This document shows, one piece after another, positions 11,040-23,440 of a stretch of DNA of 64,000 nt; the first letter of the stretch is position 1; each line of letters opens with the position of its first letter. Origin of the DNA: Wurfbainia villosa. Lineage: Eukaryota; Streptophyta; Magnoliopsida; Zingiberales; Zingiberaceae. The stretch lies in assembly GCA_025175895.1 (NCBI GenBank), contig CM045991.1, positions 83,873,174 through 83,937,173 of the forward strand, given 5' to 3'. The position numbers and the translations under genes are program-made. The notes under the pieces were generated by a model, which was given only the letters and a program-made list of their open reading frames with translations, was not told the DNA's origin and searched no databases.

Positions 11040-14000
11040 CATCATCAACCCAAGTTCCACACAATCTTCACGCATGCACGGTGGTTCATTGTCATCTAAT
11101 TCACAACATCCATTATTGGGAGCCCTGAAAAACATTGATAGTTTGTTGCAGTTTCTTCCAAATTATCACCAATAATATTTTCAAAGTAGTCTCTACTAGG
11201 AGTTGCAAGTGCAATGCATCATGGGATCTTCGTGGTCTTCAAGGTAAAAAACTTGTTTCGCTTGACTACCTAAGATGAATGAATCGATTTAAACCCTATC
11301 CTTTTGAGGTTTACTAATGTGAAACCATGTTCATCTACTTTAATACCACCATTGTTATCAACCCAACTACATTTAAACACCGAATTCGATAGAGATGGTA
11401 ATCGAGCTCCCATATTTCATCAATAACGCCATAGAATACCATGTCCGACACAATTGGATTCCTATCCTCGCTAGAAAGTTGCATAGTCTTTGCAACTAAG
11501 CTTACTCGAATTTTGCACTACCAACGTCATCACGCTCTTTTGTGTGATAAGTAACCCAACAATTAAATATACGAATACTTGAATACTGCGTGCTTGGTCC
11601 ATGCGCAACCACTTTAATTGTTCGTAGATTTGATGTGTCGAATGGTTAATTGCATTTGCAACCTATAAATTGCACAAAAGTTGAATTATATATTAATCTT
11701 CATAAATTATAAATACCCCCATTAATTTGCATGTAACTTACAGTATCACGCAACCATGGAATAAAAGTCCGATTGTGCTCATCTTGTAACCACTTTTTTG
11801 ACTTTGCTTTACGATGAAATGTTGCCTTCAAATGAGCCATGTGTTTGTTGAAGAAACGATTAGATACTATAATTTAATGTCGCATTTGAAAGTACCAATG
11901 AGTTAGAGAAATTACTCGATATATGGCTCTATCTCATCATTATTTTCTAATACATGACCATGTGCTTGCTCCCACTCCTCATGATTGGTGGAGTGCGCTC
12001 GATCTCGTGATAAAGGTCTGGTAAACTCCAATTGACGCATTCCTTGTTGGGATGCCAACGGTGTGCACATTAACAGTAGTACGAGCAAAATTCTAGAGCC
12101 TCCTCAAGAATATAACATTCGGCTATACAACCTTCGATTGCGGTTTCGCACATAACCTTTCAATGTTTTCATGAATCTTTCAAATGGGTACATCCATCTA
12201 TACCAAACTGGTCCACACAATTTAACCTCACGTCACGATTTAGGTGAATAAATAAATGGAGCATGACATCAAAAAATGAAGGAGGAAAATATTTTTCAAG
12301 TAAGCACAATGTTGTCACAATATCTCTTTGCATATCATCTAACTTCGAGACATCTATCACTTTGCTACACAACTCTTGAAGAAAAAGCACAATCGAAAGT
12401 GATAGTATATCTAACATGTTTGGGTAAGACACCACGAATGGCAATCTGGAAGTAATCATGCATCAAAGTGTGACAATCGTGTGATTTCATACCAAAAAGT
12501 TGCAATTCCTTCATTGATACAAGGCTTCTAATATTGGATGAATAACGAGGAACCTTCATTCCCAACAAGGAGCTACAAAATTTCCTTTTCTCATCTTTAC
12601 TTAATGTATAACATGTGGTTGGCAAAAAGTTTTCTTTTCCCTCCTTTGGTGCCAATTCCAACCTCGACATTCATATCCACAAGGTCTAGGCGTCTCGCTA
12701 ATCCATCTTTTGTTTTCCTGGAATGCCAAGTAATGTGCCACCAGCTTTCACATATATTTTTCTCGATGTGCATCACATCAAGAACATGTCGGACATGTAG
12801 ATGCTCCCAATACGCAAGTTCGAAGAATATTGATTTCTTCTTCCAATATGGATGACTACCATCCTCTGATGCTTGAAGTTTTTTTGTCATTTTTCCCCAA
12901 CGACAATTAATTTTATTAATCGCTTTGGAAATATCACGACCACTCAATGGTCTCTGCAATGTTAAAGTCTTGCTTTCCATCAAATGCTTTCTTTTGCCTT
13001 CGATAAGGATGGTTCTCGGAAGAAACCTTCTATGGCCTATGAATGACATTTTTCTACTATGTTTCAATCTTTTGCACATGTGTTTTCACCACAGATAGGA
13101 CATGCATTATATCCTTTCATGCGACATCCGTAAAGGTTTCCATATGAAAGTCATTAATTGTCCATAATAAGATCGCTTTAAGGGTGAATCTTTCTTGGCG
13201 ATATGCATCATATGCTTCAATACCTTCTTCCCATAAATGCTTTAAGTCATCAATCAAAGGTGCTAGGTAAACATCAATATCATTCCCTGGTTGTTTAGGA
13301 CCCGATATTAATAAAGTAAGCATCATAAATTTTCTCGTCATACACAAAAATGGAGGAAGATTGTAAGTGATCAACAGAACTGGCCAACAACTATACGTAG
13401 AACTCATCAATCTATGTGGATTTATTCCATCTGCCGATATGGCCAATCTCAAATTTCTTGGCTCATAAGAAAAATCTGGCCACTTATGGTCGACTACCTT
13501 CCAATTGGGTGACTCTGCTGGATGACGCAAATAACCATCACAAGTTCTACTATCAGCATGTCAGGTTAACACCTTAGAGGTTTCTTGGTTTCTAAACAAT
13601 TTTCGAAATCTTGGAATAGGTGGAAAGTACCATAGGACCTTTGCAGGAACTCCTTCATTTACTTTTGAATTCTTGCATATCTTCCATCTTGAAAACCCAC
13701 AAGTAGGACAATTGATACAATCTGCGTATTCCTTCCGATATAAGATACAATCATTAGGACATGCATGGATTTTTTCATATTCCATACCCAATACAGCCAA
13801 GGATTTCTTGGCAGCATACACTGATAAAGGCAAGTCATTACCAGCTGGAAGCATTTCTCCCAACAAAGAAAGAATGTCTGTGAATCCTTTATCGCTCCAA
13901 CTATATTTGGCTTTCAAGTTGTACAATTTAACAATGGCAGATAACTTTGTAAATTTTGTACATCCAGGATATAAAGGTTTCTCAACATCATGGAGTAGGT

Positions 14001-14358
14001 TATTGAATGTAGTTGGATTCTCATCATATTCATATGTCACATTTACCATATCTACAAGCTTCTCATCAAAGAAATTCTGTTCACCTTGTTGGCCTTGTTC
14101 ACTATCATTCATTAAGTTGGTAAATGAGGGTTTTTCTCCATGCCATATCCACACTACGTATGTTAAATCAATACCATTACTTCTTAAATGAGCCCTTGTG
14201 ACATCAATACTGTTCCTTCTTAGGTTACCACACATGGCACATGGACAAGATATTGCATTAGAATCGCCAGAATTTTGCACTGCAAATTGCAAGAAGGACT
14301 CTACTCCATACGCATACTCAGGTGATAATCTATCCTTGAACATCCATTCTTTGTCCAT
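11040..14358 (-). pseudogene. CACTA transposase (TNP2-type) remnant
   Basis: The minus-strand transposase of the element. The N-terminal exon (14358 down to 13561, start chosen at MDKEWM) has the transposon-associated Zn-binding region: MDKEWMFKDRLSPEYAYGV, CPCAMCGN and a later CINCPTCG. The core at 13530-13117 shows ISADGINPHRLMSSTYS, WPVLLITYNLPPFLC, GPKQPGNDIDVYLAPLID and LLWTINDF, hallmarks of Transposase_21. 13079-12597 adds WKKKSIFFELAYWEHL and LDVMHIEKN. A DUF4218 block follows with LLEKYFPPSFFDVMLHL and, in another frame, CGPVWYRWMYPFERFMK (near 12200). A DUF4216-like block lies near 11210-11400 (FKCSWVDNNGGIKV, GFTLVNLKRIGF). At least four frame changes or stops (near 13540, 12640, 12210 and 12130) break it. 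TNP2 would bind and cut the element ends in the nucleus; this copy should be inactive. Confidence 0.88.
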
Positions 14359-15235
14359 TCTAGTGCATAAAAACATTAATTGACAATTAAATAAACCTTC
14401 ATAATACTTAACACCACTAGATCATTAATAAAGCAGCAGTAGATGCTTCAATGTATCAAACTTATATTTCCAGGATAAGAAGGTAATATGAAGTAACTTA
14501 AATTTGTATATGATCTAATCCACCTAAGCTAAAGTTAGAAAGTACAAACAAAGCAAATTGCTCAAAGGAATAAAATATAAATGTACATTTTATATTATAG
14601 AAAATACCAAGAGAATGGCTTCTAGAATAGATAAATACGATGTACAAACGATGATATAAGGTGAATAATCTTCATGAAGAATAAGGTTGGAACATAATCG
14701 ATTTTTACGTATGCGCAGATCTGATTATCTGTGGTTCAATGGATATAAACAATCCAACTCAAACCTTCTTAACCAATAAAGGTTTGAAGGCACAACATGA
14801 TAACCCTAAAACAAGAGTTTATGACGCTAAACCCGCTGGGACTAATCAGATGTCAACGATGGACGAAGGCCGACGGACGGAGGTCGAGCAATGGCCGACG
14901 GAAAAGGAAGAGAACGAACAGAGGGCGACCAACCGTGAGAATGCAGCGCGGAAGAAGATGGGATGGACGAGCGCAACGGAGAACGGGGGAGGTTTTTTGG
15001 GAAGTAGGAACCGCGAAGATTTTCGGAAAGTAAGAACGACGGAGAAGTTTAGGGAAGATTTATTTAACCTAAATATATATAACAACTTTTAAAAATAAAA
15101 TTTGTTGTAATATATTGTTTAAAAAATATATATAGACTTTTAAATATATTGTTGTAAACGTATATATTTATAATTTTTTTAAAAAAAACTTATTTCCAAT
15201 AATTAAAAAAAAATAGTATTAATAATTAAAAAAAG
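14359..15235. other. CACTA 5' region upstream of the transposase
   Basis: Leader side of the minus-strand transposase. It contains a GC-rich island at about 14830-15030 in otherwise AT-rich DNA, with overlapping open frames on both strands (14739-15092 plus, 14846-15085 minus) that show no known domain. It could be an untranslated first exon and promoter; this is inference. Confidence 0.4.
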
Positions 15236-15634
15236 AATTTCACCGTTGTTTTATAATAATAAAATAGTATTAATAGTATTATAAACTTTTAAAATTTTAT
15301 TAACAACGGTTTAAAACCGTTGTAATATTATCACAACGACAACAAAAAAACCCTCATTCACAACGGTTGATTGCACCGTTGTCCCAACTGTTGTTAATAT
15401 AAAAAAAAAATCTTAAAGACAACAGTTTTGGAAAACCGTTGTAAAATGTGTTGTTGATTTAAAAAAAAATATGCTCAACGACAACGGATACTGTAAAACC
15501 GTTGTCGTTTGTGTTATGTGGCCGCTCAAAGACAACGGTTTTGTCAAAAACCGTTGTCTTTTAACAAAAAGACAACGGTTTCTCCTAAAACCGTTGTCTT
15601 TGTGGTGTTGTCTTATGTCATTTTTGTTGTAGTG
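15236..15634. repeat. CACTA right terminus and subterminal palindromes
   Basis: At least six copies of the GACAACGGT / ACCGTTGTC palindrome (for example 15531-15560 and 15571-15601) precede the GTAGTG terminus at 15634. They match the motifs at the left end, as expected for binding sites of an element-encoded protein needed for end pairing. Confidence 0.85.
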
Positions 15635-15637
15635 CGT

Positions 15638-17036
15638 TCACCTTTTCCAGTAAAAGGTAACTTAGTCATCTTGCCTTTTAAGCATGATTTGCATGTATCG
15701 TATGAATCCAATTCAAATGATTCTAGAATTCCACATCGGTGTAATTCGGACATGCGTTTCTTGCTTATATGGCCAAGACGACAATGCCACATATAGGAGT
15801 CTATTTGATTATCCTTTCGAGCACGCGTGTTGCTCGCTTCGATATTGAAAATGTCACTGGATACGTCCAACGTATAAATGCCATTACTCAAAGTTCCAGT
15901 TCCATAAAGTACGCCATTCAAAGTTATATAACAACAATTGTTACTAAACGTCAAATGGAAACCATTTCTATTTAAGCAGGAAATAGAAACAATGTTCTTT
16001 ATTAGAGAAGGAACATAATAGCAATTGTCCAGTTCTAAGACTAGTCCACTAGGGAGCTTCAGCAAATAAGTTTCGATGGTGACCGCAGCAACCTTTGCTC
16101 CATTGCCAACTCGTAAATTTGACTCCCCTCTGACAAGTCTTCTTCTATTCCTTATCCCCTGTATGTCATTACATATATGTGAGTCACACCCAGTATCCAA
16201 TACCCAAGTGTCTAAGGAAATAGAATGACAATCAATAACGAAGATACCTGAAGAGGATGGGGCATCAGATGCCTTCTTCTTCTTCATGGACTCAAGATAA
16301 ATCTTGCAGTTTCTTCGCCAGTGGCCTTCCTTGCCACAGTGATGGCAAGTGCCCTTTTGCGCTAGTTCTGCCTTCTTTGCCTTTTTCTTCTTTCCTTTCT
16401 TCTGTTCTTTTGCCTTCCTCTTAGAACCTTTCTTTGAGGAATCAACTAACAGAACCGCCTTCTCCTCATGCTTCTAAGGCTCCACACTTTCAAAGATATC
16501 GAGGAGCTCGAATGGTGGATTCTAATTTGTTCATCCGATAGTTCATCACAAATTGTGAGAAACTCTTGGGCAAACAATGCAGAATTAAGTCAATACTTAA
16601 CTCATGATCCATCACAAAACCGAGGGTGGCTAGCCGCTCGATATACCCATTTATCTTTAGCACAAACCGCACTACTGCATTTAACCTTGCATCTTCGTGG
16701 TGAAGAGGAGCCTAGAGACCTCGAACCTTCGGATCTCGCTTGCTCATCGAACAACTCATGAAGATGGAAGACTATAGTATTAGCATCCATATGCTCATGC
16801 CGCTTTATACCAGTACCATCGCCGCTAGCATGATGTAACTCACCACCAAAATCGCACATGCTTCTAATAGACCAACATTTGGTCCTGGTTGCGTCGCCCT
16901 TAGACGGCCAGAAGAGGCTCTTCAAGGACATATGCAAGCTTTTCCGCCTTGAGAACAATTCTCGATTTCTAAGCCACCCAGAAGTTAAGAATAGTTTGTT
17001 CGAATCCAAAATAGTGCGCAAATTCAAAGACGTCAT
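15638..17036 (-). pseudogene. Element A gag and pol 5' part: zinc knuckle, protease, GAG-pre-integrase
   Basis: Read on the minus strand from MTSLNLRTILDSNKL (start near 17036). Gag is broken by frameshifts: pieces include HLHELFDEQARSEG and, in another frame, KINGYIERLATLGFVMDHEL and FVMNYRMNKLES (UBN2-type gag). A CCHC zinc knuckle, CHHCGKEGHWRRNC, lies near 16330. The aspartic protease motif WVLDTGCDSHICN follows near 16195, then YYVPSLIKNIVSISCLN and the GAG-pre-integrase motif MWHCRLGHISKKRM near 15780. Coding stops at the CACTA boundary and continues across it at 5341. In life this would give the capsid protein and the protease that matures it. Confidence 0.88.
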
Positions 17037-18306
17037 GATCAATTTATTGACCTAGAAATACAAAACGAGCATATATGAGAAAATGATTTTAAAATGCATC
17101 AATATACATTTATAAATCTCATTCATTTTTCTAATTTCAAAAACACCAAAATCACTTCGGGAGATTGTAGGTCCATCTCCGAATGGGCTGATATCCATCA
17201 TAGTTATGAACAACCTTGGATATAGTCCAACAAGTCATTCATAACTACGATGGAAGGTATCAAATATACTGATTGCATATCACGTATATGCAACTATAAC
17301 AATGTGCAAACCACTAATTGAATGTTCACACAGACATCAGTTGTTAACACATTAACAAGTATGCATCATATGCATAGCACCCAACTTCACCTCCCTTTAC
17401 ATCGACCTTTGAGAGAGTCCAACAAGCCGATGCTCCAGGTTAAAGCCAACCCATTAATCGGGACATAGTTTTAATATGGTTAGAGCGCATTCAACCAATT
17501 AGCCCAGCTTGGAGAGAGTCCAACAACCAAAGCTAACGATTGACCTCGACTCTTACCATATTAGTATTAAACTATTCCATGGTTTGAACATGTTCGGGTT
17601 TGAGGGCTTGGAGAGTCCAACAACCCAAACAAGAAACGGAACTCTGGTTCTAACCATATTAATGGAAGGTGTAGGCTTTAATATTGTTTAAGGGTTTTTA
17701 TGTCTCATCCTCTTTGCATGCAAATAACTATTATCTACATGGCATGACATACATGGCATACATCTACATGTCACGACACGCATGGCATAATGTTATGCAT
17801 CTAATGCAATTACATGGCATACAATTATGTCATGTATATATTTCCTTATATGTCATAACTATTTATGGAAATAAAATATGTTTAAGATTTGATTTTTCAA
17901 ATCAAATCATAATTAAATTAGGAAACAAATTTCCAAATCTAATCACATATTTTATTCATGGAATTATTTGATTAAGGAAAATCTATTTAGGAAACCAATT
18001 TTCTAAATCATTAAAACTACTTATGGAAATAAAATATTTTAAGATTTGATTTCCCAAATCAAATCATGATTAAATTAGGAAACAAATTTTCAGAATCTAA
18101 TTCAAATATTTTATTTATGGAAAATATCAATTTCCATAAATACTTCCAACTTTCCAAAAGTGGAAGATTTCCATAAATACTTCTAGACTTTCCAAAATTG
18201 AAAATTTTCCATAAATACTTCTAAATTTCCAAAATTAGAAAATTTCCAGAAATACATTATGACTATCACAAAACCATTTTTACGATTATGTCGAAACACA
18301 ACCTGG
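17037..18306 (-). other. Element A untranslated leader
   Basis: About 1.27 kb between gag and the PBS, without coding signal. It contains a direct repeat of about 90 bp (near 17868-17960 and 18020-18125, both with aagatttgatttt and aaatcaaatcat) and three short copies of agactttccaaaa-type sequence near 18150-18250. Long leaders are common in this group of copias. Confidence 0.6.
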
Positions 18307-18318
18307 GCTCTGATACCA
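18307..18318 (-). promoter_or_regulatory. Element A primer binding site
   Basis: The minus strand reads TGGTATCAGAGC, complementary to the 3' end of initiator methionine tRNA, one base from the CA end of the 5' LTR. It fixes the element's orientation as minus. Confidence 0.92.
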
Positions 18319-18319
18319 C

Positions 18320-20537
18320 TGTTGGGTTTCCAGCACCGCGGCGTGTGTGTGTTCGATCACGTTTCGTAAACATGAACACAGCGGAAGCAATAAAAATAAT
18401 AAATCTACATTTATTACAACACACACAATACACGCATGCATATTACAACAAGTGTAGACATAACCGTAAATTTAAATTTGCAATAAAAGGAAATTTATCT
18501 ACGTTATACCTTTCGTATGACGTGTAGCGGGAACGACATCAACCGGAACGATCCTCGCTAGAATCGTCTCTATCCGTATCCACGCCGAGTTCCTCGGGAT
18601 GACTTCGCTAAGCCACGAGCTTCGTCTTCGTACGGGTTACTAGCCTCGTGTTGAAGACGACGTGATCGAGAGATGATCATGATCCGAATCCAAATTCGGA
18701 TCCTAATACGAGTTCTCAAAACTCGCTTCTCCGGAGAGGTATTCGTCAACCAATTGACGAATCCTTCGTCCTCCACCTCAGAGGATTACCGGAGATCGAA
18801 TCCCTGGTAAGTTAGCCGCTGTCGGAGCTCTAACCGCCGTCCAAATGACGCTCCGACGAGAGGAGAAGAAGCTGTCCAGATGGACAGAAAACTAGACAGC
18901 TTGGTGGAGGTGATAGGCGCCGCCAACCAAGGGAGATAGAGCTCACCTTGATGACAAACTTGAAGGAGATCACCGAGCACTAACCGCAGCAGCTCAATGC
19001 CGGCGAGGGGAAGGAAGCAGCCTTCTGGACGCCGGTTGGAGGAGCTTTGGGCGGCGGCAATAGGTTGGCGCCGAGAGCTCCAAGGAGGAGGTGGGCGGCA
19101 ACCTTAGGGCTAGGGGTTTTTGGATTAGGGCTTAATTATCCCTTAAGCCCTCTTTTATAGAGAACTAATTCTCTTAATGGTTATTGGATCATAACCATTA
19201 GGCCCTAACTCCGCTCCATTAAGATAAGTTAAAATAAACCAAACCATGATGGTTTATTTTAAGTTAAAACGAACCGAACCAACTTTTGGTTCATTCGTTT
19301 AAAATAAACCAAACCCTTTGGTTTATTCTCCTCCATTGGATTAGAACCAAACCATTTTGGTTCATCCATTACGTCTTCATAAGACTCGGCCCATCCACGC
19401 TTCCATTGCGACTGAAACGATTTCATGCTCGCTTTATGTTTGGTCCAACCAAACCTAGTTTCTCTCGGTCTGAGAATCTCATTCTCAAGCTCGTTTTAAA
19501 TCCTTTAGATTACGCTCGTTGTGCGTGTGACCAAATAGGTTCTCGGTTTATGTTGGCCATCTATAATTAACCATTAATTATAGAACGATCATGAGTGGCA
19601 CCTAGTAGTACATCATGATCCCCAATTAACCGAAAAGATCAACGGTTGATCCAGAACTATTTCTGAAACCCTTCAGCAGCTCGAATGAATCGTGCCCCAT
19701 TCCCTTCACTCATCTTATACCCACTTGGTTCAGGACATGGTCTATTGTGTCAGTCCCCACTAGGTTGACTACGTCACACCTAGCCCAAGTATCATTTCCT
19801 CGTCCTACAGATTCTAGTTACTCCACATGTATCGAAGAGTACCTTACTCTAAACATGTAATTCTTTGGCCAAAGACTTTAGTAACAATCCGACGAGAGGC
19901 CATGGGTATACATCTCCTCGCAAGGAGTGGTGAATCCTTTATAGGCTATTCAAACACCTTCGATCACTTCGACTTATACCCAATCATCCCGGGTCCACAT
20001 CTCCTTAGAGATGCTTGCTTAAGATGTCAAAGCATAAGTCTCCATGATCAAGATGACTTGAATACCGCAAGTCAAAGGAACATCGCACTTAAGCCACAGA
20101 AGAACTTCATTGACATATCTATATATGCAGAGAACCATATGAAGTCTTACTGGTCACTCCAATGAACTAGTTACCATAACTAGCATCCACGATTAACTCC
20201 GACATCACTATGTCTCCACCGGAGAATCACCGCTTGGATACACCAAGGAGTATACCTCGTGCTAGTCTCGCGAATTGATGGTGTCCAAATCCATCAATTC
20301 ATCGACTAGGATAATTCGATACATCACAATTACACATGTAGAGATACTCACTAGTTGTGATCCAATCACAAATTCTCTCATCTTTGTGAATCGTATCGTG
20401 GACATTCAAGATAAATGAGTTTAAGATCCAATCAAATACATAAAACATGTATACTCAAATAGTGAATCTTCATTTATCATATAAATGGTTCATACATAAG
20501 GCGATTGCCTTAGGACATCTCTCATATATTACTAACA
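18320..20537 (-). repeat. Element A 5' LTR (2218 bp)
   Basis: Partner of 618-2840, with the same TGTTAG..CCAACA ends on the minus strand. The PBS lies on its left and the TGGAA target duplication on its right (20538-20542). Single-base losses relative to the other copy are concentrated at CCGG-like and GG/CC sites (18890-19060 and 20150-20310). Confidence 0.92.
19152..19159 (-). promoter_or_regulatory. TATA box of element A 5' LTR
   Basis: TATAAAAG on the minus strand, conserved with 1443-1450. This is the copy that would drive transcription of the element. Confidence 0.55.
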
Positions 20538-21760
20538 TGGAATATATCCCTCCTATATGACGGGAGTGACATCGTTATTCTTTATAGAGTGAGACCACGA
20601 AGTGCATGACCATGCCCAAATGAGTCAATATGAGATATTAAGCTCATTTGATTAGAGTGAGTCTACTTAGAGTTCAAGATATAGATTGTACCAAGGATGA
20701 CACGGTCTATGCCTCAATTGGTCAATCTAGATGTCAAGGATAGAGAGACATTGTCACATATTGTGAGAGCCACAATTAGTAGTCACAAAGGTGATGTTGG
20801 ATCTCAACATTCTTGTAACTTGGATAGCAATGATGTGTTGCTAGATACCGCTCATTGCTTATGTTCCTAAATCCATTTAGGAGCATTGCCAACGTTACAA
20901 GAACCTATAGGGTCACACACAAAGGGCAATTAGGTGGAGATTAGGTTCATATGATGAACCATGAGGATTAGGTTCATGGGATGAACCAAATTGGATTAAG
21001 AGTAATCCAAATTAGACTAATTGAGTTAGACTCAATTTGATTCAAGTATTGAATGAGTCTAATTTAGATTTGATTCATTGAGTCAATTTAAATTAATGAA
21101 TAGGGATTCATTATATCAAATTGACTTGAATCAAGTGGTTAGATTTGATCAACCATGGGAGATAAGAGGTCAAGTTTGACTTGACTTGAGAGGAAAGATG
21201 AATGGTCAATTTTGACTTGACCAATTGTCATGTCATGGTGACTTGGCATGGGGGCCGGCCAATGATGGTGTTCCACATCATCATGGACTTATCATGGAGT
21301 GTCACCTCATGAGGAAAACCAAGAGCCATTGGTTCTTGGAGTTACATGCATGCATGTAACCCCCCATCCAAGAGTGGTCGGCCACTTTAGTGTTATTCAT
21401 GGGATGAATTCATTTTGTGGTAACTCCATCTTCTTCTTCCTTGGAACTTCCTCTCAAGCTCTCTCTTCCAATCCTCTCTTTGGCCAAAACTCTCAAGGGT
21501 TCTAGCACACTCTAAGGTTTCTTCTCCACCATTTGTTCGTGTGGATACTTGTAGAGGAGTGTGCACTTGACACTCTTCGAGATCCGACAAAGTGTTTGGA
21601 CGAGCGGGATAAGCGAAGAACGTCGCTACGAGGGTAATGCTCTCACCATTTAGATATATGGTAGATCTAGGTTTTTCATAACACATACATGTAGTTTTAT
21701 TTTTATACCGCATGCATCCGTGGCGGGCTTCCGAGGTTTTTACGCCTTGAAAAAGCGACA
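20538..21760 (+). mobile_element. Element B 3' LTR, second part
   Basis: Continuation of the LTR at 34-617 after the TGGAA duplication (20538-20542). It matches, in reverse, the LTR of element F (for example around atgcatgaccat, cctaaatc and aagaacctat with gggtcacacac). The end at about 21760 (..GCGACA) is an estimate: it is the last CA before sequence that reads as gag of element E. No PBS follows, which fits a 3' LTR. The stretch has open frames only by chance. Confidence 0.65.
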
Positions 21761-23440
21761 CCTTCGACCATGAAAATTTCGCGTATTGAAAAGGTAGAAT
21801 GATGCACTTTATTATGTGTGATTTTGATAATTGGATTAGTGTCATAGTAGGTTTCGACACTCCAAAGGACGAAGAAGGAAGAAAACTCAAGAAGAAGAAT
21901 TGGAGCAAAGAGTAACTCCGATACTTCAACATAAATAATAAGGTAATGGGTATATTACTTAGCGTAATTTCTAATGATATATTGTGTAAGATAGGAGATT
22001 GTAAAGATGCCAAGGAGCTTTGGAGCAATTTGGCAAGATATCATGAAAACCCAACATCGGCCCAAGAAGAAGGGGAATGCTCATCGGCTCAATCGGAGGA
22101 GACCGAAGAAGCAAGTTCATCCTCACAAGAAAGTGAGGAGTCAAAGGTTGAGAAGGAGTCAACTTCCAGATTGGTGGAAGAAGAAGAATTGGAGGAAGCC
22201 TCCACCTCTACGATTGAGGGGGAGGAGATTAGGCCAATTTTCATGCCGGAGCAAGAAGAAGAGCTTTCAACATCCAGAAGAGTTGAAGAAGCTCAAAATT
22301 TAGCCACCATTGACCTAGGTAACTCAAGCACATTAATTCAAAATAAAACCATATAATGTGTTTTTAGTGTAGGGAGCAAGGACACTACAAGAGTAAGTGT
22401 CCTAAACGGGCCAAGAAGACGGCACAAGTTGTGCCAAAGACCAAGGAAATCGGTGCCCAAAGTCAAAAGAGCAAGGAGCATATTATTTGCTTCAAATGCC
22501 ATCAAAAGGGGCACTATAGAAGCCAATGCCCTAGGAGAAAGCAAACCAAGGGACAAGAAGGAGCATCATATATAGGGGGAGCTTCTAAAGCGAACCCTAA
22601 GGTATATTTCAATAATGCACCTTCAACTTATGTTAAAAAGCATGCTAGAAGTTATGTTAATAATCTTGCTATTACTCATGAACAAAAGCATGCTAGGAAT
22701 AATAGGCTTTACTGCTTATGGGATAAGCATATTGATTTTAGGTCTAAGGACAAGTCTAGAAATAATGACTCTAGACCTATTTCAACTAAGGAGAAATTTG
22801 GGACTAATGTCCCTAGAAAAATGCTACCTAAGGCAAGTATTAGGAAAATAGAAAATCATTTAGGTTTTAATCCAAAGAATTCTAGACATATGCCTAGAAA
22901 GAACAATCCTACTCAAAGAAATAATGGCCCCCACAAAATTTGAGAAATTAGAGTTAGAAAATCAAGTTTTAAGGTCAAAACTTGAGAAATTAGAAAAGAC
23001 CCTTAAGATTATGCAAAATCAAATAGAAAGGTCTAGGAGTCAAAATCAAGGGTGTAAGAGGCAAGAACCATCTAGGAGACAAGGTTTGGGTCACAAGCTT
23101 ATGTCCAAGAAGGCAATGCCTACTTATCATAGTGTTCCATTTGATTATGGAACACAACCTAGGTCTAGGAAAACTAAGGTCACAAGGGAAGTCATCCCTA
23201 GAGTTGACCATGGTAGATGCCTAGTGGCTAGGGTTTTGAAGAAACCTAGGAAAGCCACTAAGAAGGTTACAAGGGAGTCACCCCTAGAGTTAACCTAGGC
23301 AAGACCCAAATGACCAAGGCTACCAAGCCTAGAAGGGTCATTAGGAGGGTATCTAGGGAGGTCATCCCTAAGGAATACCTAGTTAATCCAAGGAGCTCCA
23401 ATAGGTTTTGGATTCCTAAGAGCGTGATCGATTTACGCTA
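21761..23440 (+). pseudogene. Element E gag (Sirevirus-type), 5'-truncated and frameshifted
   Basis: Homologous along its length to the intact gag at 54890-56461. It starts FDHENFAY, a stop in place of Trp, then KGRM, followed by DCKDAKELWSNLARYHEN and an acidic Ser/Glu-rich region. The first CCHC knuckle carries a stop near 22365; the second, ICFKCHQKGHYRSQC, is intact near 22490. Then come SRHMPRKN and, after a frame change near 22930, a coiled coil (KLELENQVLRSKLEKLEK) and GLGHKLMSKK. It ends like C in a VPKS-type peptide and stop near 23440. Gag would package the RNA. The N-terminus and 5' LTR are missing because element B is inserted there (inference). Confidence 0.82.

Larger units (their letters stand above)
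5345..15634 (-). mobile_element. CACTA (En/Spm-type) DNA transposon, about 10.3 kb, inside element A
   Basis: The termini are CACTACACCAAAAA (left) and, on the other strand, CACTACAACAAAAA (right), flanked by the 3-bp duplication CGT. Both ends are packed with short palindromes built from GACAACGGT and ACCGTTGTC, the usual subterminal arrangement bound by the element's own proteins. Inside are a TNP2-type transposase remnant (11040-14358, minus) and a second gene with a plant-transposase domain and a Ulp1-like C-terminus (6240-10394, minus). Both genes carry frameshifts, so the copy is probably non-autonomous now. It lies in the integrase of A and is the youngest layer in the left nest. Confidence 0.93.
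618..20537 (-). mobile_element. Element A: complete Ty1/copia retrotransposon carrying a nested CACTA element
   Basis: Full-length copia element on the minus strand. It has two LTRs (618-2840 and 18320-20537) bounded by TG..CA, a tRNA-iMet-type PBS inside the right (5') LTR, a polypurine tract inside the left (3') LTR, and the 5-bp target duplication TGGAA on both sides (613-617, 20538-20542). Domain order is gag, protease, integrase, RT, RNase H, which is copia order. Without the 10.29 kb CACTA insertion the element would be about 9.6 kb, in the size range of Angela/Tork-type copias; the lineage name is inference. By eye the LTRs differ at about 4 of the first 230 positions, so A is among the younger insertions here. 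Confidence 0.92.

Noticed and set aside
14739..15092. 117-codon plus-strand frame in a GC-rich patch
   Set aside because: No recognisable domain; both strands are open because of base composition. It lies in the 5' region of the CACTA transposase gene.
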